Shown here in pieces: positions 18,202 to 25,555 of a DNA stretch of 36,941 nucleotides; position 1 is the stretch's first letter; the number at the start of each line of letters is the position of its first letter. The notes beneath the pieces are model-generated. The model saw only the letters and a list, made by a program, of their open reading frames with translations, was not told the DNA's origin and made no database searches. The stretch is taken from NCBI RefSeq assembly GCF_000332215.1, contig NZ_ALWB01000022.1, forward strand, positions 1 through 36,941, written 5' to 3'. The translations under genes were made by a program, and so were the position numbers. This DNA comes from Pseudanabaena biceps PCC 7429 (GTDB lineage: Bacteria; Cyanobacteriota; Cyanobacteriia; Pseudanabaenales; Pseudanabaenaceae).

Positions 18202-18291
18202 TAAGTAAATTTAAAACCTAGAAGAGCGTACCGTCCGCGTAGCGGGCGGTACGCTCTCTGGTTTTGGGTTTTAATTATGCTGAACTACTTA
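18202..18291. mobile_element. F1 element with GTACCG-type core
   Basis: ATAAGTAAATTTAAAACCTAG, then AAGAGCGTACCGTCCGC-GTA-GCGGGCGGTACGCTCTC, then TTAATTATGCTGAACTACTTA. It shares inner flanks with the copy at 18611-18700. Confidence 0.75.
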
Positions 18292-18307
18292 GCATTACTA
18301 TTTCACT

Positions 18308-18411
18308 TAAGTAAGTGAGCTTAATTAAATATAAAACCCTAAAATCTGTGGAGCAGGCGCAGCGTGCACCTCAGGTTTTAGATCTAGATTTTAATTATGC
18401 TGAGGTACTTA
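18308..18411. mobile_element. F1 element with GCGC-type core
   Basis: TAAGTAAGTGAGCTTAATTAA to TTAATTATGCTGAGGTACTTA. The core CTGTGGAGCAGGC-GCA-GCGTGCACCTCAG is partly mispaired, unlike most other copies. Confidence 0.75.
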
Positions 18412-18423
18412 TGAGAAAAATAG

Positions 18424-18476
18424 GGCTTCGACCTTGCTCAGCCAAGGTATCCCGATGGCTGAGCAAGATCGAAGCC
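18424..18476. repeat. Hairpin with 21-base arms
   Basis: GGCTTCGACCTTGCTCAGCCA and TGGCTGAGCAAGATCGAAGCC pair with one mismatch, with an 11-base loop. It follows the F1 copy directly. Confidence 0.6.
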
Positions 18477-18580
18477 TCTCTCAACAGATCGCCACCAAAC
18501 AACTAACATAAATTATTAATAACTAGACTACAGAAGTATTGAGTCTTGATGTGTGAGCTTAAACACCTCTAAAAGTAAAG

Positions 18581-18605
18581 GGCAGGTTAAATAGTCTGCC
18601 TTTTT
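18581..18605 (+). terminator. Short hairpin with T run
   Basis: GGCAG, a 10-base loop, CTGCC and TTTTT look like a factor-independent terminator on the plus strand. No coding region precedes it, so a small RNA or a decayed gene between 18480 and 18580 is possible; I cannot support either. Confidence 0.4.
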
Positions 18606-18610
18606 AGGCA

Positions 18611-18700
18611 TAAGTAAACTTAAAACCTAGAAGAGCATACCGTCCGCTTAGCGGGCGGTATGCTCTCTGGTTTTGTTTTTTAATTACGCCGAACTACTTA
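18611..18700. mobile_element. F1 element with GTACCG-type core
   Basis: TAAGTAAACTTAAAACCTAG, AAGAGCATACCGTCCGC-TTA-GCGGGCGGTATGCTCTC, and TTAATTACGCCGAACTACTTA. The change CGTAC to CATAC is matched on the other arm (GTATG). It ends 10 bases after the peroxidase gene. Confidence 0.8.
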
Positions 18701-18710
18701 CAACTAAGAA

Positions 18711-19184
18711 CTAACCTAAAATAGCTTCGATATCTTTACGCAAACCTGCATCTTCAGGAGCAACATTGGAGGGGTAGTACTTTACAACATTGCCATTTTT
18801 ATCGACAAGAAACTTGTTGAAGTTCCATTGCACTTGGTTACCTGTCGTATCCGTAAGATATTTATAAATATCCACCATGTTAGCACCCTTAACAGCTACC
18901 TTACTGAACATGTCAAAGGTTACGTCATAGTTGAGAGAGCAGAATCCTTTGATTTCTGCTTCCGAGCCTGGCTCCTGAGCCCCAAAGTCATTGCTAGGGA
19001 ATCCTAGAATCTCGAAGCCGCGATCTTTGTATTCACGGTAAAGCGCTTCTAACCCCTTGTATTGCTTGGTGTAGCCACACTTAGAGGCAACGTTAACTAC
19101 TAAAGCAACTTTACCTTTGTACTGGGCAAGATCAACTGGCTGACCATCAATGTTAGTAATTTTGAAATCGTAGAGGGTAGACAT
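18711..19184 (-). CDS. Glutathione-peroxidase family protein (Cys type)
   Basis: The 157 residues have the thioredoxin-fold signature NVASKCGYT with the peroxidatic Cys36 in place of selenocysteine, Gln70 in GFPSNDFGAQEPG, and Trp120-Asn121-Phe in VQWNFNKFLVD, which make the catalytic tetrad. Cys82 (GFCSLNYDVTF) may be the resolving Cys, in which case thioredoxin rather than glutathione is the reductant, as is common for bacterial and plant members. It reduces hydrogen peroxide and lipid hydroperoxides. It has no signal peptide and should be cytoplasmic. It stands alone between repeat elements. The family is certain; the reductant is an inference. Confidence 0.95.
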   Translation of the reverse strand: MSTLYDFKITNIDGQPVDLAQYKGKVALVVNVASKCGYTKQYKGLEALYREYKDRGFEILGFPSNDFGAQEPGSEAEIKGFCSLNYDVTFDMFSKVAVKGANMVDIYKYLTDTTGNQVQWNFNKFLVDKNGNVVKYYPSNVAPEDAGLRKDIEAILG

Positions 19185-19253
19185 ATTTCAGTTTGACTAG
19201 GGTTAATTTGAGAATCGTTTTCGCAGTTTTTTGAGGTTACTAGTTACTATAGT

Positions 19254-19357
19254 TAAGTAAGTGGGCTTAATTAACTATAGAACCCTAAAACCTGCGGCGC
19301 ACGCGCAGCGTGCGCCGCAGGTTTTAGATCTGGATTTTAATTATGCCCAGCTACTTA
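19254..19357. mobile_element. F1 element with GCGC-type core
   Basis: TAAGTAAGTGGGCTTAATTAA to TTTAATTATGCCCAGCTACTTA. The core CTGCGGCGCACGC-GCA-GCGTGCGCCGCAG is perfect. It lies between the divergent peroxidase and P-loop genes. Confidence 0.85.
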
Positions 19358-19402
19358 GTAAAAACTAATTTCGTAACTATTTAGCTTTTTGTTGCAATCT
19401 TC

Positions 19403-19903
19403 ATGGCAAGTGTAATTATTCTGATTGGTGTACCTGCAAGTGGGAAATCTAGCCTTGCTGAAAAAATGATGCGTGCTTCTAATCAGAATAACCAGATCCA
19501 GACTAAGTTAATTAGCCCCGATCGCATTCGCGCTTCACTTTACGGCTCAGCCGCGACCCAAGGAGATTGGGCAGAGATTTGGGAGCAAATACAACAAGAA
19601 TTTACAAATGCCGCGAAGTCGCAACAATCTGTAATATATGATGCCACAAACTATAAACGCGAATATCGGAAAAACATTATTTACCTAGCTAAGGAAAATG
19701 GGTTTAAGCCTATTACTGGAATTTGGCTCAATGTACCCCTCTGGATCTGCCTATCCCGCAATGAGACGCGCGATCGCGTTGTTCCCGATGATATCGTGGT
19801 GGACATGTATCGCACCCTATCCTATACGCCACCGACCCTGAGCGAAGGTTTCGATCGCATCCTGTTTCGCGATGAAAAGCTGGACAATGAATGGATCGAT
19901 TAA
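19403..19903 (+). CDS. P-loop kinase of the polynucleotide-kinase-like AAA_33 type
   Basis: The 166-residue protein has Walker A GVPASGKS (9-16, Lys15), LISPDRIR (the SxDxxR motif of this fold), IYDATNYKREYR as the acceptor-binding DATN motif, and ETRDRVVPDD as the lid. These motifs are shared by T4 polynucleotide kinase-like and zeta-toxin-like kinases and by tRNA or small-molecule kinases. The substrate cannot be told from the sequence. It is cytoplasmic. It begins a three-gene run with the small basic protein (72 bases downstream) and tsaB, which hints at an RNA-linked role. Confidence 0.85.
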   Translation: MASVIILIGVPASGKSSLAEKMMRASNQNNQIQTKLISPDRIRASLYGSAATQGDWAEIWEQIQQEFTNAAKSQQSVIYDATNYKREYRKNIIYLAKENGFKPITGIWLNVPLWICLSRNETRDRVVPDDIVVDMYRTLSYTPPTLSEGFDRILFRDEKLDNEWID

Positions 19904-19975
19904 TTTGTCTTTGCCTATTTCTCGTTTTGTGTTAGCTTAAATAGACTCAATCTCTAAGGGGTACAACGGTTTAAA

Positions 19976-20191
19976 ATGGCTAAGCGCCGCAATCAGAAAA
20001 AAGAAAAAGCTCTTCGCAACCAAGCGTATGCGCGTAAGTTTCGCAAGCGCACCCCTATGGGTCGCTTTGGGCGTAGAAGACCAATGGGCAGCTATAACGA
20101 TCCTGAAGATTCTGAATCCAATGGAGCTGCGGACACGGGTGCAGCCGATACAGGTGCTGCGGACACTGGTGCTGGAATTGGTAAGTTCTAA
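19976..20191 (+). CDS. Small basic protein with AADTG repeats
   Basis: I do not recognise a characterised family. The first 38 residues are very rich in Lys and Arg (MAKRRNQKKEKALRNQAYAR..., then RFGRRRPMG), like RNA- or ribosome-binding tails. After an acidic stretch (NDPEDSESNG) three exact copies of AADTG follow (codons 51-65, bases 20126-20170), ending AGIGKF. The three repeats differ in third codon positions, so protein sequence is kept. AAGGGGTACA at about 19958 could serve as ribosome binding site, although it is somewhat far. It lies 39 bases before tsaB. A role in RNA or ribosome biology is a guess from charge. Confidence 0.7.
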   Translation: MAKRRNQKKEKALRNQAYARKFRKRTPMGRFGRRRPMGSYNDPEDSESNGAADTGAADTGAADTGAGIGKF

Positions 20192-20230
20192 GTTGAATTC
20201 TGGTGATTATATCCCAGTTTTCTCAAGATC

Positions 20231-20686
20231 ATGACCCCACATTTTGCCCTTGCCTTACACACAACCACCACAAAGTTAGAGCTTGCGATCGCGGAGATTA
20301 ACCCAAACGCTGATCGTGGTTCTCAAGTTTATATCACTCACAAACAGCAGTCATGGGAACTAGGCAGAGAATTATCTGTGCAGTTGCATGACTGCTTGAA
20401 TATGTTTGTGGGTGATATTTCATGGCATGATTTTGTTTTTTTAGCGATCGCCACTGGTATCGGCAGCTTTACTGGTACGAGAATTGGCATTGTGGTCGCC
20501 AGAACCCTTGGTGAACAGTTAAATATCCCTCTGTATGGAATTAACTGTGATGAGATTATAGCGAGATCGCAACAATCTCATCCCCCATTATCTTTAAGCG
20601 AAAGTTTATTAGCGATCGCCCAAGATCAGTGGCAATCGGGAATTTATCCGCAATGGCAAGATGCTTTGCCATTGTACGAACCCTAA
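20231..20686 (+). CDS. tsaB: TsaB-type tRNA t6A biosynthesis protein
   Basis: TsaB is the non-catalytic partner of TsaD in making threonylcarbamoyl-adenosine at position 37 of ANN-decoding tRNAs. It belongs to the ASKHA fold. ALALHTTTTKLELAI is the first phosphate loop-like strand, and IATGIGSFTGTRIGIVVARTLGEQLNIPLYGI is the hallmark region. At 151 residues it is shorter than E. coli TsaB (about 230) and lacks most of the second lobe. TsaB needs mainly its first lobe to bind TsaD, so it may still function; whether cyanobacterial TsaB is generally short I could not check. The ATG at 20231 follows the small basic gene closely. Confidence 0.85.
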   Translation: MTPHFALALHTTTTKLELAIAEINPNADRGSQVYITHKQQSWELGRELSVQLHDCLNMFVGDISWHDFVFLAIATGIGSFTGTRIGIVVARTLGEQLNIPLYGINCDEIIARSQQSHPPLSLSESLLAIAQDQWQSGIYPQWQDALPLYEP

Positions 20687-20721
20687 ATAACATCAGTTCG
20701 AGTTAAGCTGACAAGTTTTAA

Positions 20722-20809
20722 AAGCCCAAAAGTAAAAGCCTTGCTACGCAAGGCTTTTACTTTTGGGCTTTGAGAGAGGGTTTGCGTAGCAAACCCTCTC
20801 TCAAAGCCC
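20722..20809. repeat. Two overlapping, mutually exclusive hairpins after tsaB
   Basis: Hairpin 1 (20722-20770) has perfect 23-base arms around TAC. Hairpin 2 (20765-20809) has perfect 21-base arms around GTA. They share GGGCTT at 20765-20770, so both cannot form fully at once. They sit between convergent tsaB and the hybrid kinase and may serve as a two-way terminator. Confidence 0.7.
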
Positions 20810-20838
20810 GTTTCAAATTATCTCGAATTCACGTTTAA

Positions 20839-23817
20839 TTAATTATCAGCGATTAATAGAAATCGGATACGTTCCATGCCCTGTTCTGTTCGGAGCGCCT
20901 GCACCTGTGCTGCCAACTTCGTGTTAGCAATGATCACATTAGGCTGATTTAAGAGGGTATTGCTACGCAAATCATCTTGAGAAGACATTTTAGAAGGAAT
21001 GAAACCTTGATTTTGCAACATTTCCATTAATAAATCGATGGAATTACTGTCATCATCAACTATTAGGATTTTTTTCCCAATAGGAGGCTTGCCAGAGAGC
21101 AGAAGTTCTACTTCTTGCATTAAAACCGCAATATCTAGAGGTTTAGTCACAAAGCTATCGATACCCAAATGCCTACCTTGCTCTTTATCATCTAATACTG
21201 AGACGATAACAATGGGGATATCTAGGGTAGCAGGGTCGGATTTGAGGATTGCGGCGACATCGTAACCGCTAATCCCCTCCATCAGAATATCAAGGGTAAT
21301 CAGGTCAGGACGAATTTCACGGACTTTCGCGATCGCTTCTTGCCCATTGCCCGCTTCACGAACGGTATATCCTTTTGATTCTAGTTCCTGTCTCAGCAAA
21401 CTGCGAATACTTGCATCGTCATCAATTACCAAGATATTCTTAGAATTGGCATTACCATTCTCTGCATCAAGATGACTGTCAACAATCACTCTCTTCTTGA
21501 GTTGTTCGATCAGAACATCAAAATTAATTAAAGGGGTTGGCTCGCTTTTGGGACTAACGGGAATTGAGAAAGAAAAAGTACTACCTTTACCGATTTCGCT
21601 CTCTACCCAGATTTTACCACCGTGATGGGTAATAATGTCTTTAGAAATTGGCAGCCCTAAACCCGTACCTTGAGGCTTATCGGTAAGGGTATCACCGACT
21701 TGCTTGAATTTCTCAAAAACCTTAGGCTGATCGGATTCGGAAATGCCAACACCTTGATCGATAACGCTGACAATAATGGATTGATTTTCTTCCCTTACTT
21801 TACAGGTAATCACTCCTTGTTCAGTAAATTTTACGGCATTAGAAATGAGATTAATTACAACTTGGATGAGACGATCCTTATCACCATGAATCTCTGGGAG
21901 ATTCTCAGAAATCTCTCGTACTGGTTCTAAGCCCTTTTGCTCAAAGAGAGAGGAAGTTGCCGAAAAAGCGCGATCGATCACTTCTTCAATATTTAATGGC
22001 TCCATGTTCCATTGCATTTTCCCCGCTTCAATTTTGGCAACATCAAGAACCTCATTGATTAGTTTTGTCAGTCTCGTTCCTTCAGAAACTATGATTTCAA
22101 GATTTTCCGAAACTTGACGAATATTCCGATTGATCTTTTTATCTTCTGTCTGAATTAATGGAAAAATTGCTTCATCCAGCTTTTTCTGAATTAACTTGGC
22201 AAATCCTAAGACAGAAGTTAGGGGTGTTCGTAATTCGTGGGAGACGGTCGAGATAAAGTCGGTTTTCATGCGATCTACTTCCTTCTCAGAGGTAATATCG
22301 CGAATTAGAATTACCGTACCCAAATAGTGGGATTCAAGAGGATTTTCGGTCGATTTATTCGCTTCTGTAAAAATCGAAGTCGCTACTGCTTTGCCCACAC
22401 GACGATCGGGGAGTGCGAATTCTTCACTAAATACCTGTTGGGGGTTCTCTCTCGTGCTTTTAAGGAGATTGGCGATCGCTTGATCTTTAAATACTTCATA
22501 GTAATGATCGGATTTGGAGATCGTGCTACTGCTAACGCCGATCATACCTGCGATCGCAGGATTAAACTGCGTAATCCGATCTTCATTATTGACGACAAGC
22601 AATCCATCGACCATGTTATCGATAATCGCTTTAATCTCACTAGTGCGTTGTTCGACCTTTTGCTCCAACGTCCGACTATAGTCAGCTAATTGCTCCCCTG
22701 AAGCCTTGAGTTGTGAGGTCATTTGATTAAAGGCGATCGCCAAAATCCCGATCTCATCTTCGGTTAATACGGGGGCTTGCGAATTCAGATTACCGCGAGA
22801 AACTTGGTTGGCAGCATCGGCGATCGCTAAAATTGGTTGCGAAATTCGCCTTGCGATTAAATATACGGCAGTCAACAAAATACCTGCAGAACTCAATCCA
22901 ATTAACAAAATATCTCTGGCTAAGCGATCGGCTGGTTCAAACGCCTCTGACTGGGATATTTCCGATATTAAAGCCAGATTGAGGTTATCAATCCATACAA
23001 AGCTGCCCAATACAGGCACATTTTTATAATTTTGATACAAACCTTCCCCATTCTTACCCTTAGCTGCGGCATCAATCCCAGCGCTCTTAATATCCTGAGA
23101 GACACCCTTATCGGATTCTTCCCCTGAAAGCAAAATATTTTTGGAAGCTAGTCTTCCCACAATATAACTTACGCCACTCTCACCTAAACCTTCTTTTTTG
23201 CGAATAATATCTCTATCAACACCCTGAAGATCGAGGTCTACAGCGATTACCCCAATCAGATCGCCTGCTTTATTGGCTAGAGGTGCGGCAAAGGTCATTG
23301 CGGCTTTCCCTGAAATTGGCGAGATATAAAAGTTAGGCACAACGACCCGTGATTGATCTCGCGTCAAGTAGGTAGTGGTATTTCCCAAAGGCTGATATTT
23401 TCCTTCCTTTTTTGGGTCTGTGGAAACGATCGTAATCCCGTTGTTCGTGAGAATGGAAACTTGGCGAATGTTCGGCTTAACCAGCGATATATCCACCATA
23501 AATTTTCGGAGCGATTCGATGGCAGCTTTAAATTCTGGCGATTCGCGATCCTTTGTAAAAGCAATTTCTGAATTAGCCAAGAAATCTGGTAATTGGGTCA
23601 TTAAATTTACATCACGCCGCTGGTCGATAACCCATTGCGTAATCTGCGATTCCTTAAGCGATGTGGCAACAGCCAAACGGTCAAAAGCCGAACGCTTGAG
23701 GGCATCACGACTGCGAACATTCGCACTAAAAGCTACGAGCAATACAGTAAAAATCGACAATATTGAGAAATATCCCACAAGCTGAAGCAGCAAACGCTTT
23801 CTAAATAGGTTAAACAT
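20839..23817 (-). CDS. Hybrid sensor kinase dCache-HAMP-PAS-HisKA-HATPase-REC-degenerate REC
   Basis: The 992 residues run as follows. A membrane segment (about 11-31). An extracytoplasmic double Cache domain (35-300; NNGITIVSTD, FAAPLANKAGDLIGVIAVDL). A second membrane segment (302-322). HAMP (322-375). A short coiled coil. PAS (395-510). HisKA with His527 (SHELRTP). HATPase (645-755; NLISNAVKF, DQGVG, GTGLGLP). A receiver with acceptor Asp843 (TLDILMEG). A final receiver-like part from 916. The last part begins KKILIVDDD but has Asn965 (IIANTKLA) where the Asp should be and stops before the Lys-containing end. The Cache domain senses small ligands outside the membrane. Only 9 bases separate it from the upstream lipoprotein gene, so the lipoprotein probably delivers the ligand. 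No response regulator is adjacent. Confidence 0.94.
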   Translation of the reverse strand: MFNLFRKRLLLQLVGYFSILSIFTVLLVAFSANVRSRDALKRSAFDRLAVATSLKESQITQWVIDQRRDVNLMTQLPDFLANSEIAFTKDRESPEFKAAIESLRKFMVDISLVKPNIRQVSILTNNGITIVSTDPKKEGKYQPLGNTTTYLTRDQSRVVVPNFYISPISGKAAMTFAAPLANKAGDLIGVIAVDLDLQGVDRDIIRKKEGLGESGVSYIVGRLASKNILLSGEESDKGVSQDIKSAGIDAAAKGKNGEGLYQNYKNVPVLGSFVWIDNLNLALISEISQSEAFEPADRLARDILLIGLSSAGILLTAVYLIARRISQPILAIADAANQVSRGNLNSQAPVLTEDEIGILAIAFNQMTSQLKASGEQLADYSRTLEQKVEQRTSEIKAIIDNMVDGLLVVNNEDRITQFNPAIAGMIGVSSSTISKSDHYYEVFKDQAIANLLKSTRENPQQVFSEEFALPDRRVGKAVATSIFTEANKSTENPLESHYLGTVILIRDITSEKEVDRMKTDFISTVSHELRTPLTSVLGFAKLIQKKLDEAIFPLIQTEDKKINRNIRQVSENLEIIVSEGTRLTKLINEVLDVAKIEAGKMQWNMEPLNIEEVIDRAFSATSSLFEQKGLEPVREISENLPEIHGDKDRLIQVVINLISNAVKFTEQGVITCKVREENQSIIVSVIDQGVGISESDQPKVFEKFKQVGDTLTDKPQGTGLGLPISKDIITHHGGKIWVESEIGKGSTFSFSIPVSPKSEPTPLINFDVLIEQLKKRVIVDSHLDAENGNANSKNILVIDDDASIRSLLRQELESKGYTVREAGNGQEAIAKVREIRPDLITLDILMEGISGYDVAAILKSDPATLDIPIVIVSVLDDKEQGRHLGIDSFVTKPLDIAVLMQEVELLLSGKPPIGKKILIVDDDSNSIDLLMEMLQNQGFIPSKMSSQDDLRSNTLLNQPNVIIANTKLAAQVQALRTEQGMERIRFLLIADN

Positions 23818-23826
23818 TTTCGATCC

Positions 23827-25224
23827 TCACTTCCACTTAGCAAAAATATCTTTAATTTTCGCGATCGCGATGTTAGCTGCTTGCTCTGGGGTCGCATCAC
23901 CCAGAGCCACCGACTTGATCGCTTTCCCCCACACCTTTTCTTCCCCGCCCACATCTGCATAGGCAGGATTCTGGGCAGCATAAAATGAGACTGTATTTTG
24001 GAATTGTTTGGTTGCCGTGAGGATATGGGGATCTTGGGAGTCTTTATAATAGGGATCTTCCAATAATTTCGGCATAGTTGGGAAATATCGTCCGCCAGCC
24101 CCTTTCAAATATGTCAACAAATTACTCGGTTTGATAATGTGGGAGAGCAGACTCTTTGCCAGTGCTTGATTGTGAGAATCGGCAAAAATAACAGCCTGTT
24201 TCACCGCCACTAAATAGTTCAGAGGCTTACTAGTAGGAGCTAGGGGCCATTCTGTGGTGACTAATTTTTTGTTGTAGACTACAGGATCGAATTGTTGCGA
24301 AGCAGGAATCGATAGTCCTGGATTTGCGGTCATGAATGAATTCTTACTTAGGAATACCTGATTATTATCCGCATCAGTCCATTGCGTAGCTTTGGATGGA
24401 ACATACCCATCTTTATAGAATCCAGCATATTTTGTTAAGGCAGCAACAATACCTTGATAGTTTTGAGGACTATCAATTTGGAGTTGACCATTATCATCAA
24501 GTAAATCTACACCATAGGCTTCCAGAAATTGCTCAAACATAAAGATAGTGTCTGTGTTTGTGGCTTCAGGCGACATGGGTAAGCCAATACCATAAATATC
24601 TTTTTTCCCTTTGCTCCTCGCCCGATCTTGAGCAGTTTCCCAAAATTTCCAAAAGCCATCCCAATCTCTCGGAATATTGGTATCACTTAGTCCCATATCA
24701 ACAACTAGGTCGCGCCAATAATGCAATCCCGCTGCTAGTTGAGCAATGGGAATAGCGTGATAACTACGTTTATTGGTTGCGCCATTTTTGTAGGACACCG
24801 CTTTGAGAGCGATCGGACTAAATAAATCTTTGATCGGTTCGACAATATCAGTTACATCTAATAATTTGTTTTGCCAGGCCAGTTTGGGATATAGAGCAAA
24901 TTCGGCGGTGTTACTAAATAAGATGTCGGGGGGCTTGCCATTGTTTAGGGCATTTTCGGCATCACGGTTGATTGAGCCGTCATTATAATAAGTAATTTCC
25001 ACCTTGACATTATTGATTTTTTCCCACTCCGCTACAATTTGTGAGAGCGCCTCAGTCTCAGCAGGATAAAAGCTCTGAATCCACCAAACCCGAAACTTTT
25101 TTTTAAGCTCTTCTTCAGTTTTTCGATCAGATTTTATATAATTTAAAACTGCGGAATCACTACAGGCTGCCAGCCCCAGCCCTGCTAAAGATAGTGATAG
25201 TTGGTTAAACTGACGACGACGCAT
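23827..25224 (-). CDS. ABC-type substrate-binding lipoprotein (family 1)
   Basis: The 465-residue protein has a signal peptide with RRRQF (twin-arginine-like) and the lipobox LAAC (Cys21), so it is an exported lipoprotein on the outer face of the cytoplasmic membrane. The mature part follows the family 1 extracellular binding-protein plan: FRVWWIQSFYPAETEALSQI at the start, KPPDILFSNTAEF in lobe 1, DWDGFWKFWETAQ and the C-terminal NIAIAKIKDIFAKWK. Family 1 usually binds sugars, oligosaccharides or polyols. No permease or ATPase gene is near. It is the first gene of a pair with the dCache kinase, so its job may be sensing rather than uptake. The start Met at 25224 gives a correct signal peptide. 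Confidence 0.92.
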   Translation of the reverse strand: MRRRQFNQLSLSLAGLGLAACSDSAVLNYIKSDRKTEEELKKKFRVWWIQSFYPAETEALSQIVAEWEKINNVKVEITYYNDGSINRDAENALNNGKPPDILFSNTAEFALYPKLAWQNKLLDVTDIVEPIKDLFSPIALKAVSYKNGATNKRSYHAIPIAQLAAGLHYWRDLVVDMGLSDTNIPRDWDGFWKFWETAQDRARSKGKKDIYGIGLPMSPEATNTDTIFMFEQFLEAYGVDLLDDNGQLQIDSPQNYQGIVAALTKYAGFYKDGYVPSKATQWTDADNNQVFLSKNSFMTANPGLSIPASQQFDPVVYNKKLVTTEWPLAPTSKPLNYLVAVKQAVIFADSHNQALAKSLLSHIIKPSNLLTYLKGAGGRYFPTMPKLLEDPYYKDSQDPHILTATKQFQNTVSFYAAQNPAYADVGGEEKVWGKAIKSVALGDATPEQAANIAIAKIKDIFAKWK

Positions 25225-25278
25225 AGATTTTTAAGATTAAGAAATGAAGCACACTGCATAAAATCGATATAAATTCGA

Positions 25279-25486
25279 TAAGTAGTTCAGCATAATTAAA
25301 AGCCAAAATCACAGCCTGTAACGCCCGCATAGAGGACGGTACGCTCTTCTAGGTTTAAGTTTATACCAAGTTAAGAAATGGCTACGCCATTTCTTAACTT
25401 GGTATAAACTTACTAGGTTTAGTTTTTAATTCACAAAAGTGTTGTCACACTTTCGTGAATTGGTATTACTTATGCTTAGCTACTTA
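25279..25486. mobile_element. F1 element interrupted by an F2 element
   Basis: The left half TAAGTAGTTCAGCATAATTA to AGGTTTAAGTTTA and the right half TTACTTATGCTTAGCTACTTA match the uninterrupted F1 at 8894-8997 exactly at the break (AAGTTTACTTATGC). The F1 core (CGCCCGCATAGAGGACGGTAC) is degraded. The surrounding 331-base gap contains this composite and a hairpin, and no gene. Confidence 0.88.
25364..25465. mobile_element. F2 element inserted in F1 with TTA target duplication
   Basis: It runs TACCAAGTTAAG to GTGAATTGGTA (102 bases). TTA occurs on both sides (25361-25363 and 25466-25468) but once in the uninterrupted F1. The left part is a perfect hairpin (19-base arms, TAC loop), the right part another (ATTCACAAAAGTGT / ACACTTTCGTGAAT, nearly perfect). 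Confidence 0.88.
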
Positions 25487-25504
25487 GTAGTGCTCTATAG
25501 GCTC

Positions 25505-25532
25505 AGGTATGGGACAGAAAGCGCCCCATACC
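25505..25532 (-). terminator. Hairpin downstream of the HAD gene
   Basis: AGGTATGGG and CCCATACCT pair around an 11-base loop, about 24 bases after the HAD stop on the minus strand. There is no T run; a terminator role is possible. Confidence 0.4.
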
Positions 25533-25555
25533 TAAACACTAACCCATACTTATAG

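Noticed and set aside
18315-18506. A 63-codon plus-strand reading frame
   Set aside because: Most of it lies in an F1 element and a hairpin; the peptide resembles no protein and the frame results from repeat sequence.
20028-20234. A 68-codon frame overlapping the small basic gene and the tsaB start
   Set aside because: It is frame-shifted against the basic protein, whose silent third-position differences between the AADTG units show which frame is translated.
25364-25465. An IS200/IS605-derived element, suggested by hairpins at both ends
   Set aside because: IS200/IS605 elements insert without target duplication and without inverted ends; this one has TACCAA/TTGGTA ends and a TTA duplication.
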